Of a stretch of 64,000 bases of DNA, positions 19,901 through 30,091 are shown piece by piece. The DNA comes from Snodgrassella communis (lineage in GTDB: Bacteria; Pseudomonadota; Gammaproteobacteria; Burkholderiales; Neisseriaceae). The stretch lies in assembly GCF_914768045.1 (NCBI RefSeq), contig NZ_CAJZCD010000001.1, forward strand, positions 248,001 through 312,000, read 5' to 3'. How positions within the stretch are numbered: the first letter of the stretch is position 1; each line of letters opens with the position of its first letter. The notes beneath the pieces are model-generated. The model was given only the letters and a program-made list of their open reading frames with translations, did no database searches and was not told the origin of the DNA. The translations under genes and the position numbers were made by a program.

Positions 19901-21111
19901 GATTTTTTATACCTATTCTGCCAGTCATAATGCCAGCCTATCCTTAATTCGTCAGATAATGCATAAAGATGACCTTGATGTATAACTAAATTATAGAATT
20001 TATCATGACCTGGAATGCCAATATATTCTTCATGTAATTCATCGACAAGTGTGATAGCTTGGTGTTTGATTTCATTGTCTAACTCATCAATTGAAATACC
20101 CTGATTTAACTTTTTAGTTATCTCTCGATATAAACGCTTTGATTTTGTATTGCAAAGATCTATACAATTATTATCATACTGTTCTATATCAGACTGGCTA
20201 ACCATCCCCTTTCTAACCCAATAAAAAACATTATCAATCATTTTTAACTTCTTGAAAGTCAAGTCAAGAATTTCTTCGGATTGTGGTTGAATATACTCTA
20301 TATCAAGTAATTGCCTTATAAATATTTGATTTTCCAAATTATCTGGAATAACACAAACTGGTTCTCGTATTGGTAACTGATTAGGATTAAATGCATAATC
20401 CATGCAATTACCGAATCTAGTCGTAAAATCATCAAAGGTTATTATGAATTCTTTTCTATTTTTAATATCAAAATATCTAGCTTTAGATATATTAGAGTAA
20501 TACTTATCGAAAATTGCCTCTACAAAATTCTCTTTTCTACACATGTAAAGAATTTGATCTTCAATTTTTTTTATAAGATTATCAACACCTAAATCAATTG
20601 ACAAATTTAAGAAAAATAATTTCAGTTTTATTATATCAAGATTTTTAATTTTATCTATACAATCTAGGATTGTCTGATTTTTAGTTTTTATATTTAAAAT
20701 ATATTCTTTAAATACATCTATATTTTTAGTTTTTTGAAAATTACTAAGCTGCTTAATAAACTCATTTCCATTTTCATTCATATTTGTAACTAGTACAAAA
20801 GAATATTTCTCTAAATTAAGCCCAAAAGAAATTAAATTTAGCCAAGAAGATAATGTATCCCAAAAACCATCATTTAAAGTGGCCATATTTTTTACTTTCC
20901 CATTTGCTTTATTAATGGAATGCTTCAACTGAAGTAAAATAATTGACCCATCTTCTTTTTCTATATGAATATCATCTTTAATTTCAAAACCAATTTTCTG
21001 ACCTTTTCTTAATTCCAATGCTAAAAAAAGAAAGTAAAGAAATTGATAATCATATCCTGTAACAGATGCAGCAGCAGAACGCTTAACTTCTTGTTTTGTC
21101 AATTGGTCCAT
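19897..21111 (-). CDS. ABC-3C effector/CTD protein with nuclease-like N-terminal domain
   Basis: This 404-residue protein opens SAAASVTGYDYQFLYFL, then has FEIKDDIHIEKEDGS followed by QLKHS (Glu43, Asp47, Gln61, Lys63). This pattern recalls the PD-(D/E)xK-type nuclease domains of Cap4/DUF4297 effectors. The end, YALSDELRIGWHYDWQNRY, is characteristic of the C-terminal domain found in ABC three-component system proteins. It is the first gene of the operon and probably carries the toxic activity, with target DNA inferred from the fold. GC content is very low. Confidence 0.75.
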   Translation of the reverse strand: MDQLTKQEVKRSAAASVTGYDYQFLYFLFLALELRKGQKIGFEIKDDIHIEKEDGSIILLQLKHSINKANGKVKNMATLNDGFWDTLSSWLNLISFGLNLEKYSFVLVTNMNENGNEFIKQLSNFQKTKNIDVFKEYILNIKTKNQTILDCIDKIKNLDIIKLKLFFLNLSIDLGVDNLIKKIEDQILYMCRKENFVEAIFDKYYSNISKARYFDIKNRKEFIITFDDFTTRFGNCMDYAFNPNQLPIREPVCVIPDNLENQIFIRQLLDIEYIQPQSEEILDLTFKKLKMIDNVFYWVRKGMVSQSDIEQYDNNCIDLCNTKSKRLYREITKKLNQGISIDELDNEIKHQAITLVDELHEEYIGIPGHDKFYNLVIHQGHLYALSDELRIGWHYDWQNRYKKS

Positions 21112-21497
21112 AATAAAGGCTTTTGAATTAACAGTATTTAATTATATTTAGATACAAATCACAGATAAACCTAGTACTACTTATATTTTACATAAATTTT
21201 CTATACAAGGACTATTTGTAGCAAAAAAGCTAAAATTATTAATAAAATTTATACACTCTTCTATTAAATTAAAATATAAATGAAATATTTAGCATTTGTA
21301 GTCTTAGAAATTATTCTGATTACACCATATTTATACCACAAATGTAATTTTATGTTAATTAATTTGGCTGTTTTTTATTACATAAAACTTAATACAAGCT
21401 CTAAAATATAAAATAGGTTAATATTATTACTATTTTTTACGTAAATGTTGCTTAATTATTGAATTTTATTAAACTCACTATCAGGAATTAAATAAAC
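21112..21497. other. AT-rich gap between the ABC-3C operon and fhs
   Basis: The two flanking genes diverge, so promoters for both must lie here. I could not choose a convincing -35/-10 pair in such AT-rich DNA. No repeat of the tRNA-Arg end is visible, so an attachment site is not supported. Confidence 0.5.
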
Positions 21498-23198
21498 ATG
21501 GCCTTTACCCTTTCTTCCATTACAGAAATCGCCCACAACTGTGGCATCCCAGAGCAATATCTTATTCCTTATGGTCATGAAGTAGCCAAGGTGGATTTGC
21601 AGATGATTCAGCCAGATGCAAAACAAGGCAAGCTGGTACTGGTGTCGGCGATTACGCCTACGCCGCTGGGTGAAGGTAAAACGGTTACGACAATCGGGCT
21701 GAGTCAGGGGCTGAATTTTATCGGGCAGAAAGCGATTGCCTGTATCCGCCAGCCCAGTCTGGGGCCGGTGTTTGGGGTGAAAGGTGGTGCTGCCGGAGGC
21801 GGTAAGGCGCAGGTGTTGCCGATGGAGAAGCTTAATCTGCATTTAACCGGTGATATTCATGCGATTACGGCGGCGCATGATCTGGCCTCTGCGGCACTGG
21901 ATGCACGCTTATATCATGAGGAGCATCTGGGTGAGGAGTTTACGGCGCAAACGCAGTTGCCACGGCTGAATATTGATAAAAACCGGATTGTGTGGAAAAG
22001 GGTTATTGACCATAACGACCGTGCGCTGCGCCGGATTAAGGTGGGCGTGGGTGGTGGTGTTAATGGGGTAGAACGGGAAGACGGGTTTGAGATTTCGGCA
22101 GCTTCGGAGCTGATGGCGATTCTGGCTCTGGCTACTGATTTACAGGATATGCGCCAGCGTATCGGGCGGATTATTCTGGCTTATGATACTCAGGGTAATC
22201 CGGTTACGGCAGAACAACTGGAGGTAGCCGGTGCGATGACGGTATTACTGAAAGAGGCGATTAATCCCAATCTGATGCAGACGGCGGAGCAGACGCCGGT
22301 GCTGATTCATGCCGGTCCGTTTGCCAATATTGCGCATGGGAATTCTTCAGTGCTGGCAGATAAGGTGGGATTGCAGCTCGCTGATTATGTGGTTACTGAA
22401 GCTGGTTTTGGTTCGGATATGGGTATGGAGAAGTTCTTTAATATCAAATATCGCCAGACTGGTGTGGCGCCGTCGTGTGTGGTGCTGGTGGCTACGGTGC
22501 GCAGTTTGAAATCCAACAGTGGCCGCTTCAATATTAAGCCCGGGCAGGCGTTACCGACGGAGGTAACGCAATGTAATGTGGAACTGCTGGCAGAAGGCAG
22601 TGCCAATCTGGGCTGGCATATTCAGAATGCGAAAAGTTATGGTTTGCCGGTGATTGTGGCGATTAACCGCTTCCCATACGATCATGATGAAGAACTGGAT
22701 TTTGTTAAACAATATGCTTTGGAACACGGAGCCTGTGCTTGTGAAATCAGTAATGCGTTTACTCAGGGCGGTGCAGGTACGCAAGCGCTGGCGCGGCATG
22801 TGGTGGCTGCGTGTGCACAGGATAATGCGGTTACTCTGCCCTATGCGGACAATATGCCGCTGGCAGAAAAGATTCAGACGATGGCGAAAAAATATGGCGC
22901 GCGTCAGGCTAATTTGTCGGCACAGGCTGAGCAGAATCTGGCGGAAATCCAGCGGCTTAAGCTCGACCATCTGCCTTTGTGTATGGTGAAAACGCCGTTA
23001 TCTATCAGTGCCGACCCTAATCTGAAAAATGTGCCTACTGATTTTGATGTTGAAATTACACGTTTGCAGCTATCAGCCGGTGCCGGTTTTATTCGGGTGT
23101 ATGCGGGTAATGTGATGACGATGCCGGGGCTGGGTACTTTACCTGCTTACCGCCAGATTGATGTTGATGCTGCGGGCAATATTGTCGGCTTGCATTAG
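21498..23198 (+). CDS. fhs: Formate--tetrahydrofolate ligase
   Basis: A 566-residue enzyme with the ATP-binding loop [20 protein letters not shown] and the signatures [19 protein letters not shown] and [14 protein letters not shown], plus [20 protein letters not shown]. It makes 10-formyl-tetrahydrofolate from formate, ATP and tetrahydrofolate. It is full length. It borders the AT-rich ABC-3C island; the return to normal base composition at its start marks the island edge. Confidence 0.97.
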   Translation: MAFTLSSITEIAHNCGIPEQYLIPYGHEVAKVDLQMIQPDAKQGKLVLVSAITPTPLGEGKTVTTIGLSQGLNFIGQKAIACIRQPSLGPVFGVKGGAAGGGKAQVLPMEKLNLHLTGDIHAITAAHDLASAALDARLYHEEHLGEEFTAQTQLPRLNIDKNRIVWKRVIDHNDRALRRIKVGVGGGVNGVEREDGFEISAASELMAILALATDLQDMRQRIGRIILAYDTQGNPVTAEQLEVAGAMTVLLKEAINPNLMQTAEQTPVLIHAGPFANIAHGNSSVLADKVGLQLADYVVTEAGFGSDMGMEKFFNIKYRQTGVAPSCVVLVATVRSLKSNSGRFNIKPGQALPTEVTQCNVELLAEGSANLGWHIQNAKSYGLPVIVAINRFPYDHDEELDFVKQYALEHGACACEISNAFTQGGAGTQALARHVVAACAQDNAVTLPYADNMPLAEKIQTMAKKYGARQANLSAQAEQNLAEIQRLKLDHLPLCMVKTPLSISADPNLKNVPTDFDVEITRLQLSAGAGFIRVYAGNVMTMPGLGTLPAYRQIDVDAAGNIVGLH

Positions 23199-23244
23199 TG
23201 TTGTTTGAGCTTAATTAATACGGATAGGTGTTAATTATCTCAGG

Positions 23245-23283
23245 AAAGGCCACGATGGTTTGTATGCTGTTGTGGCTTTTTTC
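23245..23283 (+). terminator. fhs terminator
   Basis: AAAGGCCAC (23245-23253) pairs with GTGGCTTTT (23272-23280, one G-T), with further T's after it. The 18-base loop is long. Confidence 0.65.
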
Positions 23284-23429
23284 TTGCGGTCTATTGTGGC
23301 GGGTTATGCTGGTACGGCTTAGATAGATGGTGTTTTTGAGCTATATAAAGTAATTTGGCAAATATTATCATCTTTGTTTATATTTAATTTATTGCACAAT
23401 TATATTTAACAATTTTATAATTTAAAATT

Positions 23430-23478
23430 AAAATAACAGGTATAAATTAAACATAATATAATTTATACCTGTTATTTT
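23430..23478. terminator. Long 20-bp hairpin upstream of the tal stop
   Basis: The arms at 23430-23449 and 23459-23478 are perfect reverse complements over 20 bases around a 9-base AT-rich loop. The core is ATAACAGGTATAAATT. T-tracts lie on both sides, so it can end tal (minus) and stop any fhs read-through (plus). Confidence 0.8.
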
Positions 23479-23491
23479 TTAACTTAAACCT

Positions 23492-24547
23492 TTAATTCAA
23501 AGGTTGCAATAAGGCATCGAAGGCATCTATAAATTGTTGTAATCCTTCCTGTTGCAGGCGGCTGGCCAGTATTTCAAGGTTGATACCTAGTTGCTCGATT
23601 TCAATCAGTACGCTTTTGGCGTGTTGTACGTCCTGAGTCAGGGTAGCCGCAGCTTTACCATGGTCGATAAAGGCGTTGAGGGTATTGGCCGGTACGGTAT
23701 TGATGGTGTCTGCACCAATGATGTTTTCTATGTAGCAGACGTCGGAATAAGCCGGATTTTTGGTGCCGGTAGAGGCCCAGAGCAAACGCAGTGGTGCAGC
23801 CTGCTGTGCAGCCAGATCGGTAAACTCGCGGCTTTGGATAAATTGCTGCCATTCGGCATAGGCGGTTTTGGCCAGTGCTATGGCGGTTTTGCCCTGTAAA
23901 GAAGCTGGCAGGGTGATGTCCAGTGCGCTGTCAATCCGCGACAGGAAGAAGCTGGCTACTACCTGTATGCGGTTAACGGGCAGGTTGTTGGCCAGACGCT
24001 GGCGAATGCCGGCTGCATGTGCCTGCCATGATTTTTGCAGCTGAGCTTTGGAAAACAGCAGGGTAAGGTTGACGTTGATGCCTTGTGCCACGAGTGTGGT
24101 TAAAGCCTGTATGCCGCTATCGGTAGCAGGTATTTTTATCATGACGTTGGAGCGGTCGAGCAGCTGCCATAAGCGTACGGCTTCGGTAACGGTGGCCTGT
24201 GCGTCATCGGCCAGATCAGGAGCGACTTCCAGACTGACAAAACCGGCTTTTCCCTGACTGCTTTCATATAAAGGCAGGCAAATATCACAAGCAGCCTGTA
24301 CATCCGCCACGGCTAGCTGTTCGTAACGTTGTTTCGGGGTTAGTGCCTGCTGTTTGAGGCGGGCAATATCGTTTTGGTACAGGCTGTCGCCGGCAAAGGC
24401 TTTCTGAAAAATGGCCGGATTGGAAGTCACGCCACTGATGCCCGCCTCCAGCATTTGGACCAGCTCTCCTGACTGAATCAGGCTTCTGGAAAGGTTGTCT
24501 AGCCAGATTTGCTGTCCCAGTGTGTTGACTTGTGATAATACGGTCAT
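23492..24547 (-). CDS. tal: Transaldolase
   Basis: This 351-residue protein is of the longer transaldolase type. It opens [20 protein letters not shown] and has [39 protein letters not shown] (Schiff-base lysine region), [11 protein letters not shown], and [16 protein letters not shown]. It moves a dihydroxyacetone unit between sugars in the non-oxidative pentose phosphate pathway. Codon use is typical of the chromosome. Confidence 0.95.
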   Translation of the reverse strand: MTVLSQVNTLGQQIWLDNLSRSLIQSGELVQMLEAGISGVTSNPAIFQKAFAGDSLYQNDIARLKQQALTPKQRYEQLAVADVQAACDICLPLYESSQGKAGFVSLEVAPDLADDAQATVTEAVRLWQLLDRSNVMIKIPATDSGIQALTTLVAQGINVNLTLLFSKAQLQKSWQAHAAGIRQRLANNLPVNRIQVVASFFLSRIDSALDITLPASLQGKTAIALAKTAYAEWQQFIQSREFTDLAAQQAAPLRLLWASTGTKNPAYSDVCYIENIIGADTINTVPANTLNAFIDHGKAAATLTQDVQHAKSVLIEIEQLGINLEILASRLQQEGLQQFIDAFDALLQPLN

Positions 24548-24748
24548 TTTGTTTCCTTGTGGTAAATATCTGTTAGATATGATTTGTTTAGGTTAATCAA
24601 TTGATTGAACCGGTTGTTAATGGGTTATGGCTTACTCTAACGAGGCTTGGGTATTTTGACAAGTTCCTTAAGCAAACATAATGACTGTTATCAGGTTATA
24701 ATCAGGTTAAATTTGTTTTGTTTGCTTATTATTGCTGCTGATGGTGCT

Positions 24749-25723
24749 ATGAACGTTCAGGATAAATATTTGGACTGGGGCAAGGAAGTTTTTGCTATTG
24801 AAGAACAGGCTGTACGGGAAGTTGCGTCCAGTCTGGATGAGCATTTTGCCGCGGCTGTGGCTACTATTCTGGATTGTCGCGGGCGGGTGATTATTACCGG
24901 TATGGGTAAAAGTGGCCATATCGGGCGCAAAATTGCTGCTTCTATGGCTTCTACTGGTACGCCAGCTTATTTTGTCCATCCGGCTGAAGCAGGACATGGC
25001 GATCTGGGTATGATTGTGGATGGCGATGTGTTGATTGCGCTGTCCAATTCTGGTGAAAGTGAAGAAATTCTGGCGCTGATACCGGCCATCAAGCGCAAAC
25101 ATGTGCAGTTAATCTGTATTACCGGCAAAGCCAGTTCCAGTATGGCGAAACATGCCGATATTCATTTGTGCGCTCATGTATCACATGAGGCTTGTCCGCT
25201 GGGGCTGGCGCCTACATCCAGTACCACTGCGGTGTTGGTACTGGGCGATGCGCTGACGGTTGCGTTATTGCGGGCGCGTCAGTTTACGCCGGAAGATTTT
25301 GCACTGAGCCATCCGGCCGGCAGTTTGGGTAAGCGTTTGTTGTTAACAGTGGCAGATGTGATGCATGGTGGTCAGGAAATGCCGCTGGTACAGGAAGATA
25401 CGCTATTGCATCAGGCCATTGTGACTATGAGCGAAAAAGGTCTGGGTATGCTGATAGTGGTAGATTGCAACGGGCAGTTAAGTGGTTTATTTACAGATGG
25501 CGATTTACGCCGTCTGTTCCAGAATAACCAGCAATTGAAAGACTGGACAATGGCAGATGTGATGGGACATGCGCCTAAAACCATTAGGCCAGATCGGCTG
25601 GCTACGGAAGCGTTAAAAACCATGCAAACCAATAAGGTAAATGGTCTGGTGGTTATTGATGAGGATAACCGTCCGGTTGGTGCGCTGAATATGCATGATT
25701 TATTACAGGCGCGCATTGTTTAG
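24749..25723 (+). CDS. kdsD: Arabinose-5-phosphate isomerase KdsD
   Basis: The protein (324 residues from the ATG at 24749) has an N-terminal SIS domain with GMGKSGHIGRKIAASMASTG, HPAEAGHGDLGMI, and ALSNSGESEEIL, then two CBS domains (VADVMHGG..., DVMGHAPKTIRPD). It converts ribulose-5-phosphate to arabinose-5-phosphate, the first step of Kdo synthesis. The frame is open further upstream, but homology begins at MNVQDKYLDWG. It heads a cluster with kdsC and lptCAB. Confidence 0.95.
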   Translation: MNVQDKYLDWGKEVFAIEEQAVREVASSLDEHFAAAVATILDCRGRVIITGMGKSGHIGRKIAASMASTGTPAYFVHPAEAGHGDLGMIVDGDVLIALSNSGESEEILALIPAIKRKHVQLICITGKASSSMAKHADIHLCAHVSHEACPLGLAPTSSTTAVLVLGDALTVALLRARQFTPEDFALSHPAGSLGKRLLLTVADVMHGGQEMPLVQEDTLLHQAIVTMSEKGLGMLIVVDCNGQLSGLFTDGDLRRLFQNNQQLKDWTMADVMGHAPKTIRPDRLATEALKTMQTNKVNGLVVIDEDNRPVGALNMHDLLQARIV

Positions 25724-25755
25724 GCGGTCTGGCAAGTTATTTTAAGGGTATATTG

Positions 25756-26298
25756 ATGAATGCAATGATGTCTGCTACTGCACTCTTGCAGGCTGCACAG
25801 CAAATCAAGCTGTTTATTATGGATGTAGACGGTGTGCTGACTGATGGCCGTATTTTTATCCGTGATAATGGCGAGGAAATCAAGGCATTCCATACGCTGG
25901 ACGGGCATGGGCTGAAAATGCTACACCGGCACGGTATCCAGACGGCAATTATCACCGGACGTGATGCGCCCTCTGTTGGGATTCGTGTTCAGCAGCTCGG
26001 TATTCAGCATTACTTTAAAGGTATTACGGATAAGCGCAGTTGTTATCAGCAACTGCTCCAGCAACTGGAATTAGGTGAACAGCAATGTGCTTATATCGGT
26101 GATGATGTGGTGGATTTACCGGTGATGAGACATTGCGGGCTGGCGATAGCCGTACCGAATGCGCATGCACTGGTATTACAGTATGCTGATTATGTTACTC
26201 GGGCGCAAGGTGGTGCCGGTGCGGTACGTGAAGTATGTGATTTGTTACTGGATGCACAAGGATTTCTGGCTGCTGAAATGGCGGAGTATCTGGCATGA
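25756..26298 (+). CDS. kdsC: 3-deoxy-D-manno-octulosonate-8-phosphate phosphatase KdsC
   Basis: A 180-residue HAD phosphatase with the catalytic motif IMDVDGVLTDGRIF, FHTLDGHGLKML, AIITGRDAP, the lysine region GITDKRSCY and the acidic motif YIGDDVVDLPVM. It dephosphorylates Kdo-8-phosphate. The ATG at 25756 has AAGGG 7 bases upstream; a TTG lies directly before it. Its stop overlaps the lptC start by 4 bases. Confidence 0.95.
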   Translation: MNAMMSATALLQAAQQIKLFIMDVDGVLTDGRIFIRDNGEEIKAFHTLDGHGLKMLHRHGIQTAIITGRDAPSVGIRVQQLGIQHYFKGITDKRSCYQQLLQQLELGEQQCAYIGDDVVDLPVMRHCGLAIAVPNAHALVLQYADYVTRAQGGAGAVREVCDLLLDAQGFLAAEMAEYLA

Positions 26299-26879
26299 GT
26301 GTGTTACGCAGCCGCAGTAACTGGGTTTTCCCGCTGATTCTGGCGGTGGCACTTGGTGGTATCAGCTTCTGGCTTGATCGCATTACTGAAGTGAAAATGG
26401 TGGAAATTCCGCTGAATCCGAAAGAACCAAAGTATGAGATTAGTACGATTAACGGCGAACGCTTTGATGAGCATGGGCAGTTAAGTGAAACGATCCATGC
26501 AACTGCTGCACGGCAGTTTCCGCAGCAGACTGTTATTTATATTGATAATCCTGATATGAGTTTGTATAAAAACGGCGCTGAACTGTATCGTATTAAGGCC
26601 AGTACCGGCCAGTATTATACTGACAGCCGGCAGGTGGATTTGCTTGGGCAGGTAGTGTGGCACAAGAAATCGGTAGGCGATGAACCGGAAGGCCAGCTGC
26701 AAACCAGTGTTTTACATGTAGATACACAAACTCAGGTAATTAAAACCGATGCGCCGGTCACATACCAGTATGGGATGTCGCATGGTACATCGCAAGGTTT
26801 TGAATATGACAAACAGCGCGGTTTTCTGAATTTACCCGCGCGTGTAAAGGCTATTATTTATGATCCGCATTCGCACTAG
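26295..26879 (+). CDS. lptC: LPS export protein LptC
   Basis: This 194-residue protein has an N-terminal signal anchor (NWVFPLILAVALGGISFWL) and a periplasmic beta-jellyroll of the OstA-like type (YEISTINGERFDEHG, YTDSRQVDLLGQVVWHKK). It bridges LptB2FG and LptA in lipopolysaccharide transport. It is coupled to kdsC by ATGA and its 3' end overlaps lptA by 20 bases. Confidence 0.9.
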   Translation: MSVLRSRSNWVFPLILAVALGGISFWLDRITEVKMVEIPLNPKEPKYEISTINGERFDEHGQLSETIHATAARQFPQQTVIYIDNPDMSLYKNGAELYRIKASTGQYYTDSRQVDLLGQVVWHKKSVGDEPEGQLQTSVLHVDTQTQVIKTDAPVTYQYGMSHGTSQGFEYDKQRGFLNLPARVKAIIYDPHSH

Positions 26880-27363
26880 TGGTAAAGTTTTAGCAGCTAT
26901 GCTGCTACTCGCAGGCAGCATGGATGTCTGGGCACTGGAAAGTGACCGGCAGCAACCAATTCAGATTGAGGCTGATCAGGGCTCTCTGGACAAACAGAAT
27001 CAGACAACGGTGTTTACTGGTAATGTTAAAATGCGACAGGGTTCTATGTATATGAATGCTGCCCGTGTGACTGCGCATAAGGATAATACCGGTAACCAGA
27101 CTATTATTGCTGATGGCAAACCGGCTACATTTGGCCAGCAACTGGAAAAAGACGGCATGGTATTTGGTCAGGGCGATAATGTGCATTATGAAAGCCAGAG
27201 TGGCATTGTTACCATTACTGGTAATGCTCAGGTAAACCGCGGCGGCGATATGGCGCGCGGCGCTGTAATTGTTTACAACACCAATACTGAAGTTTATACG
27301 GTTAAAAGTTCACCCAAAGGGCGGGTACATGTCATTATCCAACCACAACAGAAAAAGAAATAG
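26860..27363 (+). CDS. lptA: LPS transport periplasmic protein LptA
   Basis: A 167-residue protein with a signal peptide (VLAAMLLLAGSMDVWA, cleavage after the Ala) and the OstA/LptA jellyroll: PIQIEADQGSLDKQN, TVFTGNVKMRQGSM, HYESQSGIVTITGNAQVNRGG. LptA forms the periplasmic bridge for LPS. It starts inside lptC and lies 9 bases before lptB. Confidence 0.93.
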   Translation: MIRIRTSGKVLAAMLLLAGSMDVWALESDRQQPIQIEADQGSLDKQNQTTVFTGNVKMRQGSMYMNAARVTAHKDNTGNQTIIADGKPATFGQQLEKDGMVFGQGDNVHYESQSGIVTITGNAQVNRGGDMARGAVIVYNTNTEVYTVKSSPKGRVHVIIQPQQKKK

Positions 27364-27372
27364 GCTAGGCTC

Positions 27373-28116
27373 ATGAATGTAACGTCTACTGTGCCGCAAA
27401 GCCAGCTATGTGTCAGCGGCCTGCAAAAAAGTTTTAAACAGCGTCAGGTAGTCAATGATGTTGCTTTGGAAGTAAATAGTGGTGAGGTAATCGGTTTACT
27501 TGGCCCGAATGGTGCCGGTAAAACCACTAGCTTCTATATGATTGTGGGGCTGATTGCTGCCGATGGTGGTCGTATAACATTAGATGGTCAGGACATCACT
27601 CATCGTCCGATTTATGAACGTGCCCGTTTGGGTTTGGGCTATCTGCCACAAGAGGCATCGATTTTCCGCAAAATGACGGTAGCCCAGAACATCAATGCTA
27701 TTCTGGAAATCAGTTATCCGCCGGAAAAACGCGCTGAACAGCTGGAGCTGCTGCTTGCAGATCTGCATATTGAGCATATACGCAATAATACTGCGATTTC
27801 TCTGTCTGGTGGTGAACGTCGCCGCGCCGAAATTGCGCGGGTACTGGCAATGAATCCGCGCTTTATTCTGCTGGATGAACCTTTTGCCGGGGTTGATCCG
27901 ATTGCGCTGATTGACATTCAAAATCTGATTTCATTCCTGAAACAGCGTGGTATCGGCACACTGATTACAGACCATAATGTGCGTGAAACCCTGCGTATCT
28001 GTGATCGCGCTTATATTATTAATCAGGGTAGTGTACTGGCTTCCGGTATACCAGAAGAACTGGTTAATAATGACCAGGTGCGCGCTGTTTATCTGGGTGA
28101 GCATTTCGAGTATTAA
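27373..28116 (+). CDS. lptB: LPS export ABC transporter ATP-binding protein LptB
   Basis: A 247-residue ABC ATPase with Walker [14 protein letters not shown], signature [17 protein letters not shown] and Walker [14 protein letters not shown], plus the H-loop [11 protein letters not shown]. The sequence [15 protein letters not shown] is typical of LptB. It powers LPS extraction together with LptFG, which are not in the window. rpoN follows immediately, an arrangement also seen in enterobacteria. Confidence 0.97.
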   Translation: MNVTSTVPQSQLCVSGLQKSFKQRQVVNDVALEVNSGEVIGLLGPNGAGKTTSFYMIVGLIAADGGRITLDGQDITHRPIYERARLGLGYLPQEASIFRKMTVAQNINAILEISYPPEKRAEQLELLLADLHIEHIRNNTAISLSGGERRRAEIARVLAMNPRFILLDEPFAGVDPIALIDIQNLISFLKQRGIGTLITDHNVRETLRICDRAYIINQGSVLASGIPEELVNNDQVRAVYLGEHFEY

Positions 28117-28122
28117 GTGCGT

Positions 28123-29502
28123 ATGCAAAAGACCTCTACTCATCTTAAACTCAATCTTACTACACGTCTTAGTCCCAAGCTGCAACAATCATTACAGGTA
28201 TTGCAGCTATCCACACTGGAACTACAGGAACTGGTTTCTGGCTGGCTGGCCGATAATCCTTTCCTCGAAGAAGTTGAAAATACGCCTGAGGATGCTACAA
28301 TTTTTTCTCAGTATGTTCAGCCGCCACAACATGGCATGATGGAAGGCGAAAGCGATATCTGGGAAACGCTGGCCGATGAGCCTGATATGTATGCATTACT
28401 GCGCCGGCAGGTGTGTGAATACGACTTGGACGATGCTACGGCAGCTCTGGTTTATTTTTTGATTGATAATTTAAATGAACAGGGTTATCTGGACGGTAGT
28501 TTAACCGATCTGGTAGAAAATGCACCTCTGGAGTGGCGACTGGATGAAAAGGAGCTGGCTCGTGCGCTGGCTATCCTGCAACAGTTCGAACCAACGGGTG
28601 TTGGTGCACGTGATTTACAGGAATCGCTGCTACTGCAACTGGATAATCTGTCACTTGCACCAAGCGTGAATAGTGATGCCATTCATACCTGTGCGCACCT
28701 GTTGATTAGTGAATACTTTGGTCAGTGGCTCAGCACTCACCAGTTCAAGCAACTGTGCCGTAAATTGCCACAGTTTTCTGCCACTACTCTTGAAGCAGCC
28801 TGCAAACTGATTGGCACTCTGAATCCTTTTCCTTGTTATGGCTTACCTGATCGCAATGGTATTCTGGCTATACGTCCTGATCTGGAAGTGTATACCGATA
28901 ACAACGGTTGCTGGCAAATCCGTATTCTGCGCGATGCTTTTCCACAATTGAAAATAGAAGCTGGTGTAGAGGAGTGGTTACAGCAAGAAAACACGGAAAT
29001 GGATGCGATGTGCAAAAGCAAATGGCAGGAAGCACAAACCTGTATTAATAGTTTGCAAATGCGAAAAACCACTTTACAGCGTCTGGGGGAATGGATTTTG
29101 CAGCAGCAACAGGATTTTTTCAATTTTGGCTCACTGGCCTTAACTCCATTAACAATCAAGGAAACAGCTCAGGCACTGCAACTGGCAGAAAGCACCATTT
29201 CACGCGCGATTAATCAAAAATACCTGACTTGTTCACAAGGTGTTTTTCCTCTGCGTTACTTTTTCAGCCAGTCTGTAGCCACCACAGATGATGGCACAGG
29301 TAACAGCCAGACAGCTATTAAATCATTACTGCAAAGTATGATTAACGAAGAAGACCCGCAACATCCCTACTCTGATTCGTATCTGGTCAGCCAGTTGGCG
29401 AAACAGGGCATCAATCTGGCACGGCGCACAGTAGCAAAATATCGTGAGGCCTTGAAAATTCCACCGGCGCACCAACGTAAAGTACAATACAACAATCATT
29501 AA
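28123..29502 (+). CDS. rpoN: RNA polymerase sigma-54 factor
   Basis: This 459-residue sigma-54 is complete: region I (LKLNLTTRLSPKLQQSLQVLQLS), a core-binding region with EPTGVGARDLQESLLLQL, the HTH region (TIKETAQALQLAESTISRAI) and the C-terminal RpoN box ARRTVAKYREALKIPP. Some Neisseria carry a disrupted rpoN, so an intact copy is notable. A GTG two codons upstream, right after the lptB stop and with GAG before it, is an alternative start. No enhancer-binding activator is visible in the window. Confidence 0.93.
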   Translation: MQKTSTHLKLNLTTRLSPKLQQSLQVLQLSTLELQELVSGWLADNPFLEEVENTPEDATIFSQYVQPPQHGMMEGESDIWETLADEPDMYALLRRQVCEYDLDDATAALVYFLIDNLNEQGYLDGSLTDLVENAPLEWRLDEKELARALAILQQFEPTGVGARDLQESLLLQLDNLSLAPSVNSDAIHTCAHLLISEYFGQWLSTHQFKQLCRKLPQFSATTLEAACKLIGTLNPFPCYGLPDRNGILAIRPDLEVYTDNNGCWQIRILRDAFPQLKIEAGVEEWLQQENTEMDAMCKSKWQEAQTCINSLQMRKTTLQRLGEWILQQQQDFFNFGSLALTPLTIKETAQALQLAESTISRAINQKYLTCSQGVFPLRYFFSQSVATTDDGTGNSQTAIKSLLQSMINEEDPQHPYSDSYLVSQLAKQGINLARRTVAKYREALKIPPAHQRKVQYNNH

Positions 29503-29566
29503 TTTTCAGTTAGCTTATATAAAATTTATTTTGTCTTTCCCAAAACCCTTAAAAAGGAGTTAAGCT

Positions 29567-29899
29567 ATGAACCTGAAATTTGTCGGGCAAAACCTAGACG
29601 TTACCGCTGCCTTGAAAGATTACACCGTGAGTAAGCTGGAACGTATTATTCGACATGCGGATCAGGTAATCAGTGCAACTGTTACTTTTTCGGTATTAAA
29701 AGTTCAGAAAAAAGCGGAAATTGACTTACATCTTTCTGGTAAAGACATCCATATTGATTGTGTTGATAATGATATGTATGCAGCCATTGATTGTTTGATG
29801 GATAAGCTGGATCGGGCAGTCATTAAATACAAGGAAAAAAAGCAGCCTTCACATCAGACACCCGAGATAATAACCGATATTGCCACAGAATCTGAATAA
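29567..29899 (+). CDS. hpf: Ribosome hibernation promoting factor (short HPF/RaiA type)
   Basis: A 110-residue protein opening MNLKFVGQNLDVTAALKDYTVSKLERI, with HADQVISATVTFSV and DMYAAIDCLMDKLDRAVIKYKEK. This is the conserved helix that binds the 30S A/P sites. It lacks the long C-terminal dimerisation domain, so it is the short form. AAGGAG lies 6 bases upstream. The rpoN-hpf order is conserved in proteobacteria. Confidence 0.95.
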   Translation: MNLKFVGQNLDVTAALKDYTVSKLERIIRHADQVISATVTFSVLKVQKKAEIDLHLSGKDIHIDCVDNDMYAAIDCLMDKLDRAVIKYKEKKQPSHQTPEIITDIATESE

Positions 29900-30091
29900 C
29901 TTGTTAGCTACCTTAAAATTATACCGATATGAATACCTTTGCAGTTCTGAATGCAATTTTCTGCTAAACTGGTTCACTACAGGTATATAATCAATCAGGA
30001 AATAATACTTTGTCTGCTATTAACAGTTTTCTAGCAATACAAATATGAATTGATACAAAATTATTCTATTACTCTTGAAAAAGGTATTAAC

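Noticed and set aside
16423-21497. Integration of the ABC-3C island into tRNA-Arg with flanking attachment repeats
   Set aside because: No copy of the tRNA 3' end was found near 21.1-21.5 kb and no integrase gene is present; the position next to the tRNA is only suggestive.
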